NCBI GenBank assembly: GCA_001970955.1
Contig: MPUH01000166.1
Location: 27,664 to 91,663 of the forward strand
Direction of reading: 5' to 3'
DNA: 64,000 nucleotides
DNA from: Stentor coeruleus
Lineage: Eukaryota; Ciliophora; Heterotrichea; Heterotrichida; Stentoridae
The notes below the pieces were generated by a model. That model saw nothing but the letters and a program-made list of their open reading frames with translations. It had not been told where the DNA came from and made no database searches. Below, piece after piece: positions 58,001 to 64,000 of the stretch. A program made the position numbers and the translations under genes. Numbering within the stretch: position 1 is the first letter of the stretch; the number at the start of each line of letters is the position of its first letter.

Positions 58001-61000
58001 AGTTCTTGAAACCGCAAGTAAGCTTATAAACACACATGTACCAAGCGAAGTTGAAGCTTTAAAGTCATCAAAAACTCCTGAAAGTTTAAGCGATTATACT
58101 AAAGCAGTTGGGTTTTTATTGAGCTTTTTCTTTAAGATGGTCAAAGAAGCTACAGGTGTTGATGAAGGTGGAGAAAATTTAGAAGAAGCTATGTCAGCTT
58201 TAAAGAAAAAAGAAGTGATTTCATTGTTGCCTTTTGATCCAATGGTATTATTACTTGAGCTTAAAGGTAAAAGTGATACTGATTTGAAAAGACTGAAATT
58301 CCTTACTGGACTTGTTGGTTCTGAAGAAGATGTTAAAGAGAATGATGAACTTGAAGAAAAAGCTAATGTTTTACTTAGAGATATTAATCCACAAAGTCCA
58401 CAGGAAGCTGTTGAGCTTATTGACACTTATTTAAGCGCATATCCTGCTGTTGGTAAAGATATTGCTGGGAAGACTGAAAGTTTCTTAAGTGTTTTATTAA
58501 GCAAACTTACTGATCCTGAGCCTATGGAAAGAGATGTAAACGCACTTATTGAATCTTGTGAAAGACTTTTCGCTGCAATTCAAAAACTCGCAGAAAACGT
58601 TGTTAGCCCACCTGAATACGACAGTTTAGAGAGCAGAAAAGAAGAGCTTCCAACTTCACCTAAAGAGCTTGTCCCATATTTAGCATCTTTAGTCAAAGAT
58701 ATGTCAGTTACAAACTTGAATTTATTAAGTACAGCTTTAGATTTACCAATGACTAAAGAAGATGACCATAAAATAGTCTCAGAAGTTAATAGAAAAGTTA
58801 AAGCTGCTCCAGTACAAATCCTCAGAGATATACAACATTTATTCAGTGGACCAGGTCTTGAAGATATGCTTACTGTTATAATCAAACTTCACAAAGCTTC
58901 AGAATACTTTGTAGATGTTTTATCAGTCAGTGACCCAGCTCTATTTGGAAAATGCAATGAAAAATATATAAGTTTAGATTCTCTTACACCACTTGAAGTT
59001 AAAGGTTTAGGAAAAGACTTTTCTGATTTAATGCTAAGCTTTATAGCTGACTCAGAGGATTTCTTGATGCAAACAGATGAAGAAGAAAAATCTTTGTTTG
59101 CCAGGAGAAGAGATATTAAAGCTCAATCAACAATACAATGGGAAGATATATTCAAGAGTCGTGGACTTGACTTAGACAGTGGATTGTATTGTGAGCATAT
59201 AAAGGAAGAACAAGAATTTGCTGTTGTTTATTTAGAAGCTATACCTCCAGTTGTGGGAAGCCAAGATCAAAAAACCCAAGCTAAATTCCTAGTAGGAAGG
59301 TCAAGGGAGATATTGGCTGAAATAGATGAGAAAAGTATGATTGAAAATTATATTCAATTAAGACTTGAAGAAAGTAGGCTTATAAGCAGTTTATGCAATA
59401 AACTCCAAAACATGAGTGAAAGGTTGGCGCAGTTAGATAAAGAAAGAGAAAATATTATGGCTTTGACTATCAGTGAAGTGACTATATTAGTTGAACAAAA
59501 TAACCCTGAGCTTAAAAATCAGCTTGAAATGATTGTTGGTAAAGAAGAAGAATATAAAAATAGAGAAGTGGAGAATTCTATAGACTTGTTTATGAGACTA
59601 ACAAACAGATTAGCTTTAGAAAAAGAATTGCAGAGGATTAAAGAAGAAGCTAAGCCCCGAGACAATTCAGAAGCTGAGCTTATTAAGAGTTTAAGTGAAC
59701 TTGAGTTAAAACTTTATCAGGAACTTAAAGGACTTAATTCAGCACTTGGAGATATAAGTCAAGAACTCTCAACAAATATATCAAATCTCAAACATTTAAC
59801 TGAACCTCAAGTATCAACAACAGTCCCAGCTTTATTAGCTTCTATAGAAAATGGTCTTAATTCACATAATTCTTTAGTTGCAGAACTAGTTTCAACAGTT
59901 GAAAAATCCCCACTTAAACAGTGTTTGTCTGGAGCTATAAAACAACTTGAGACTGAGGCTCAGACCGATGACTCAGAGACTGAACTTGTATTTTCTGGGC
60001 TTTTCAGACTTTGTGGTTCAGCTGATGACAAAGCTAAAGCGAAAAAACTAAGAGAAAATCGTTGTGTTGCTTCTGAGGAAAAAGTTTTAGCCTTAGGTTT
60101 AGGAGAAACCTTAGCTTCACAAGTAGGTAAATTTGCCCCTATGCGTTCTGGACAAAGTAAACTTCAAAGCAAACTCATCAAAGATGCAGGGAAAATGAGA
60201 GATGGTGTCGATGATGTAGACCTTATGACTGAAGATTTACTAAACAAAGCCTCTAGAGAAGTTGCCAATAGCATACTTCCTGATGATAATAAAGCTAGAG
60301 AAGCACTAGATAGTGTGAGAAAACAACTTGAAGTTGTCAATGAGAAATCCCCAACAAATATCCCTGATTGTATTGACAGAATCATCAAAAGACTTGAAGC
60401 CTGGGAGAAGTTGGAAAGACTAAGAAGAGAACTTAGAGAAAAGTCTAGTAAAGAAATCAATAGGCTTAGAGGAGAAATCCAAGATAAACTCAATGATTTG
60501 GCTACAGCAAAAGCAACACTTGAAGGACAGAAGACCCAATACGAGGCTCAGATTGTCTTGCTACAAAACACAGCTGACCTTAATGCTTCTTTAGTAGAAA
60601 AACTTACCCAAGAAGCAGTTGAAAAAGAAAAAGCCCTTTCAGCTTTAAAGAACTCACTAGCTGAACTTAAAAACTCACATGAAGAGCTTAAAGAAGATAA
60701 TGAAAAACTTCAAGACGAAGTAGATTCTAATGGTAAAGAACTGAGAAACCTTAGAAGGATTAATAAAGAAAAAGAAGCTCAGATTAGAGATTTGACTAAT
60801 AACTTGGAGCATTACGAAAGAGGAGCTGAGAAAACTTCACTTGGAGATAAAGAAAAAAGTGAGATACTAGAGAAGATGAAAAGCGATAATAAGCAATTAA
60901 AAGATGAACTCAGCGAAAAAGCTAAAACTCTTGACGATTTAGAAGAAAAATTGGCTAGTCAAGAAAGACTTGCTAAGAAACTTGACATGGAGAAGGTGAC

Positions 61001-63205
61001 ATTGGAAAATGAACTTGACAAGCTTAAAGCAGATAAGCATCAAATTAAAGCAGAATTGATGAAAGTATCGACTGAAAAAGTTGAAATTGAAGAACGGGCT
61101 AGGATGGGCGAAGGGACAAACCCTGAAGAAATCAAACAACTTGAGCGGATTTTAGAAGACAAGCAAAAAGAGCNATCAAACAACTTGAGCGGATTTTAGA
61201 AGACAAGCAAAAAGAGCTTGACGAGTGCAATTCAAACTTAATTGTAGCAAGAAGGTATCAATTATTATACCCAGAACTCACAGCTGAAAAACAAGAAATC
61301 GAAAACAAACTTAGAGAAGCTACAATTGACTCAGATGACTATAAGAGGAAATTAGAAGATTCTAAAGCTGAGACTGAAAAGCTCAAATTCAAACTTTCAT
61401 CTTTTGATGCCTTACAAAAAGACCTTCAAGATCAGAACAAAGAAAACCAAAAACTAAAACTTCGACTCAATTTCCTGGAACAATCTTCAGGAGTTAGTAA
61501 AGATACATCAGATCAAGCAAAGAAGTTCTCAGAAGATTTGGCTAATAAAGAAAATCAAATCAAAGACCTTTTAGATGAAATAGCTAAGCTTAAACAACAA
61601 CTTGCTGAACATATTGAAAAATACAATGTTTCTTTATCTAGAAGCTTTTTAGTCAGATTATGCCATGTGTTCAAAGAAATGCAAGGCCAAGGGTTTAGAA
61701 AATGGCGTGTTGCTAAACCAGAACTTGGGCCTGTTATTGACTTTTCTAGTGGGCAAAAAGTTGCGGCGATTCCATTAAATGAAGAAGAAGCTAAGCTTGC
61801 TGATGATTATAATGCAGCTGATAAAGCTATAGAAGAGGATAATAATCAACTTTTGAACTCAAATCCTGTTGTTTCAAGTTATAAGTCTTTAGAATCAAAA
61901 GCTGAAAAACCAATGAGCTATATGAATGTATTTAAGTTCTTAGAAGGACTTATGGATAAGAAATTTGAAGCTGATAAGCAAGACTCGAATGATGGCAAAG
62001 CTTTGATGCCAATGCCAACATTTATGATGGATACATTGGTTAAGTCCTTTGGTATTCAGTCTTTGGCGTTGAAGTTCTTAGGACAGTTTATTCCGGGCTT
62101 CCACGGGATAGTTAAAGATGGACATCAATATGGTATTTTCTTCGCTAGACTTTTACAGATGTTCCACCCAGACCCTGTTCCACTTGGCCTTGCTGCTTAT
62201 TTGGTAAGAGCTCGTATGGACTTCCATCCACTTATAGAAAAATATGAAAGAAGCCAAAGTGAGGTTGGCAGAGATGCAAAGAAGAAAGGTGATACTTATG
62301 GAAAAAGTGCTTATGAAGCTGCTGGCACTGGAGGACTTGCCTTTGTTGGTGATGCAATTGAACTGATTTATCAACTATTCCGAGGTGACAGAGAAGGTGG
62401 AGAAAAAGCACTTGAGCTCATAAAACCATCTAATGTGACTATTGAAGACTATGTAGCTTATAAAATCTGCCACAAGATGGCCAAACTTGGAAAAACACCA
62501 GAAATGATTTTCAGCCTCATAGATAAAGATCAAGGAGGAACAATTGACATAAAAGAGTTCATAACAGGGACAAAAGACGATCTTGATTTATGGATTTCTG
62601 ATGAAAATGTTACCAAACTTCTGAAATATCTCGACACAAACAACACTGGGGAAATATCTAAAGAATCATTTATGGGTAAAATCAATATGAAATTCCTTAT
62701 TGAGTCTAATAAAAATCCTGTTTGGGTAGTTAGCAAAGCTACTTTCTTAATTGCTTTACTTGAAGTTTTCAAGTTTAAAGAGCGAAAATTAGCAGCACAT
62801 TTACATCCTAAGTGTGCTTCTTGTGGATCAGAACTGTCAAAAGACTCTTTTTCTGTTATTATTAATGAATATGATCCGAATTTAGAAGGTGAAAATGTCA
62901 GCAAACTTTATGAAGAAGCACGGTCGCCTGATAAAAAAGTAAAATTCACAGGGACTGTGAGGGTTATAGCGAAATATGGTTTCGGAGATTTGAAAGCTTT
63001 TAAGATCAGAGAGTTTATGTTAGAGCTCAGTAAAAGAAAGCTGGAGGTTTATATGACAGAAAATGAGTCTACAAGTGTTTCTATTAAGAAATCACAGACA
63101 AGTTTTGTTGTTGGGGATACAAGAATTGATAGAGAGGAAGAAGAAAAACTGGTTATAAGGAAAAAAGTTGTTAAGAAACTGGTTAAAAGAGCACCTCCAA
63201 GTTAG
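55053..63205 (+). CDS. Giant Trp-rich, coiled-coil, EF-hand protein, about 2702 aa (one gene across an assembly junction)
   Basis: One intronless frame of 8109 bases once the 44 extra bases at the N (61174) are dropped. Residues 1-270: Trp/Tyr-rich with at least 16 Trp, including KWGE and RWGNSWDE patterns. Residues about 340-1900: helical, with a recurring module in which a Pro/Asp cap starts a helix (IAPEDPRGAVEQLKQSL, INPQSPQEAVELIDTYL, ILPDDNKAREALDSVRKQL). Residues about 1790-2180: long coiled coil. C-terminal globular region with two EF-hands: loop DKDQGGTIDIKE (canonical) and DTNNTGEISKES (last residue Ser, weak), then CASCGSE and a basic tail. Probably a Ca2+-responsive cytoskeletal scaffold. 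The TTG-start frame at 61538 is only its continuation. Confidence 0.85.
61131..61217. repeat. Assembly duplication splitting the giant gene
   Basis: Identical 43-base copies at 61131-61173 and 61175-61217 around the N at 61174. The 44 extra bases shift the frame and create a false stop at about 61197. Using one copy joins the two long frames exactly. Confidence 0.9.
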
Positions 63206-63269
63206 ATAATTAAGATGCTTTAGGAATAGTCTTTTTATGATTTTATATACTTATTTTATTATAATATAA
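63206..63269. other. Short intergenic spacer
   Basis: Only 64 AT-rich bases separate the giant gene's stop from the SAE1 start, so the promoter of SAE1 must be very short or lie in the giant gene's 3' end. Confidence 0.5.
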
Positions 63270-64000
63270 ATGAGTGCCCCGGAGGATGAACTTAGTGAAG
63301 AACATACAATAATATATGATAGGCAGATACGTGTATGGGGTTTTGAAGCACAGAAAAAAATCTCAGAGGCACTGATTTATATGATAAATGTAGATGCTTT
63401 GAATTTTGAGATAGGCAAAAATTTAATTCTAAGCGGCTCTAACTTAGTTCTTCAAGATAATGCTTTAATTACACAAGATGATGCAAAATCAAATTTTTTC
63501 ATTACAAAAGCTGACATTGGTATTTCCAGATCCTCAGTTTGTCAGAAAATCTTCTCCGAAATCAATATTCTAGTCAAAATAACAACAAGTGTATCTATTA
63601 ACCCTTGCTCCGCTATATGCTTTTCTGGGACAATCCAAAAAGCACTTGAAGTTAACTCAATTTGTCAAACCTTACACATTCCTGGATATTATTCTTTTAT
63701 ATCTGGATCTTCAATCCTTGTTTTAACTGATTTGATTCAAAAAAATGGTATGCCGTGCAGAAGTTTAGAACAAATTCTAAACTCAATTCCAATATTCTTG
63801 AAAAAACCAGCTAGAAGACCTCATACAAAATTTTACAGTTTTTTAGCTGTAATTTATTGTCAAAAAAATAATTGTCAACTTGAAGATCTTCTCCCTTGTA
63901 TAATCGATGAAGAAATATTAAGAATAGAATATTCATCAATAACTCAGAATCTTGGTATAAGCTGGGCTCCTAGTATAGCTGTTGTTGCTGGGATTATTTC
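63270..64000 (+). CDS. SAE1: SUMO-activating enzyme subunit 1 (SAE1/AOS1), partial, at least 243 aa
   Basis: The frame is open from ATG 63270 to the window edge, so the 3' part is missing. Residues 14-28 (IIYDRQIRVWGFEAQ) are the E1-family N-terminal signature YDRQIRLWG. IGKNLILSG and the following LVLQDN match AOS1's early Rossmann region, and later blocks (QTLHIPGYYSFISGS) match its ICHKNSIKFF.GD..G segment. SAE1/AOS1 pairs with UBA2 to activate SUMO; ATP and the catalytic Cys reside in UBA2. The glycine loop that usually precedes AEIAKN (GLKGLG) is replaced by NVDALN. Uba/APPBP1 homologues are less likely given the size. Confidence 0.8.
   Translation, partial: MSAPEDELSEEHTIIYDRQIRVWGFEAQKKISEALIYMINVDALNFEIGKNLILSGSNLVLQDNALITQDDAKSNFFITKADIGISRSSVCQKIFSEINILVKITTSVSINPCSAICFSGTIQKALEVNSICQTLHIPGYYSFISGSSILVLTDLIQKNGMPCRSLEQILNSIPIFLKKPARRPHTKFYSFLAVIYCQKNNCQLEDLLPCIIDEEILRIEYSSITQNLGISWAPSIAVVAGII

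Noticed and set aside
61538-63205. A separate 555-residue gene after the giant frame
   Set aside because: Its apparent start is TTG, and dropping the 44 duplicated bases at 61174 joins it in frame to the giant gene.
1-64000. CRISPR arrays, insertion sequences, prophage or bacterial operons
   Set aside because: No spaced repeats, transposase or ribosome-binding-site logic; spliceosomal introns and the gene families show eukaryotic nuclear DNA.

Overview
This window looks like macronuclear-type DNA of a heterotrich ciliate, most likely Stentor or a close relative. The DNA is very AT-rich and densely packed with mostly single-exon genes. Six genes are interrupted by minute introns of 15 nt (one of 16 nt) that begin GTA and end TAG, and removing each one restores a conserved protein. 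TAA, TAG and TGA all act as stops, so the code appears standard. Blepharisma shares the tiny introns but reads TGA as Trp, so Stentor fits better. This placement comes from intron size plus code, not from a database match.

Layout. 0-9 kb: a C2H2 zinc-finger protein, an SLC35F6-like transporter, a two-domain cyclic-nucleotide-binding protein, a membrane RING-H2 protein and hypothetical genes. 9-16 kb: a CPLANE1/JBTS17-like WD protein and an RGG-tailed Dbp5/DDX19-like DEAD-box helicase. 16-27 kb: small coiled-coil and membrane proteins, a HYPK (NatA regulator) gene, a degenerate EF-hand protein, a kelch protein preceded by a broken MOZART1 copy, a ULK-like kinase and a copine-RING protein. 27-37 kb: an AGC-like kinase with an HHD catalytic loop, a cyclase-domain fragment abutting a broken Cys-rich receptor-like gene, succinyl-CoA:3-ketoacid CoA transferase and an OSCA/TMEM63-like channel with three introns. 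37-51 kb: a CEP70-like protein, a beta-ketoacyl synthase homologue lacking its catalytic triad, a coiled-coil RING protein, a small probable mitochondrial protein, a UBE2K-type ubiquitin E2, a SAS6-like protein, an F-box-like protein and a CFAP97-like protein. 51-55 kb: gene-poor, with a second broken Cys-rich gene. 55-64 kb: a giant (about 2,700 residue) Trp-rich/coiled-coil/EF-hand protein and the start of SUMO-activating enzyme subunit SAE1/AOS1.

The genes do not form operons or one pathway. Themes that recur are cilium/centriole biology (CPLANE1, CEP70, SAS6L, CFAP97, the MOZART1 relic), ubiquitin/SUMO conjugation (E2, RING proteins, F-box, SAE1) and lipid-anchored signalling proteins starting MG.

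Two cautions. Eight single N positions are each flanked by the same sequence on both sides, and two further exact tandem duplications lack an N. These look like unmerged contig ends. They insert false residues into the CPLANE1-like gene, split the giant gene and put a stop in the E2 gene. Separately, three loci need a one-base correction at a short homopolymer. The gene-poor stretches hold recognisable decayed genes, so they are not simply empty.
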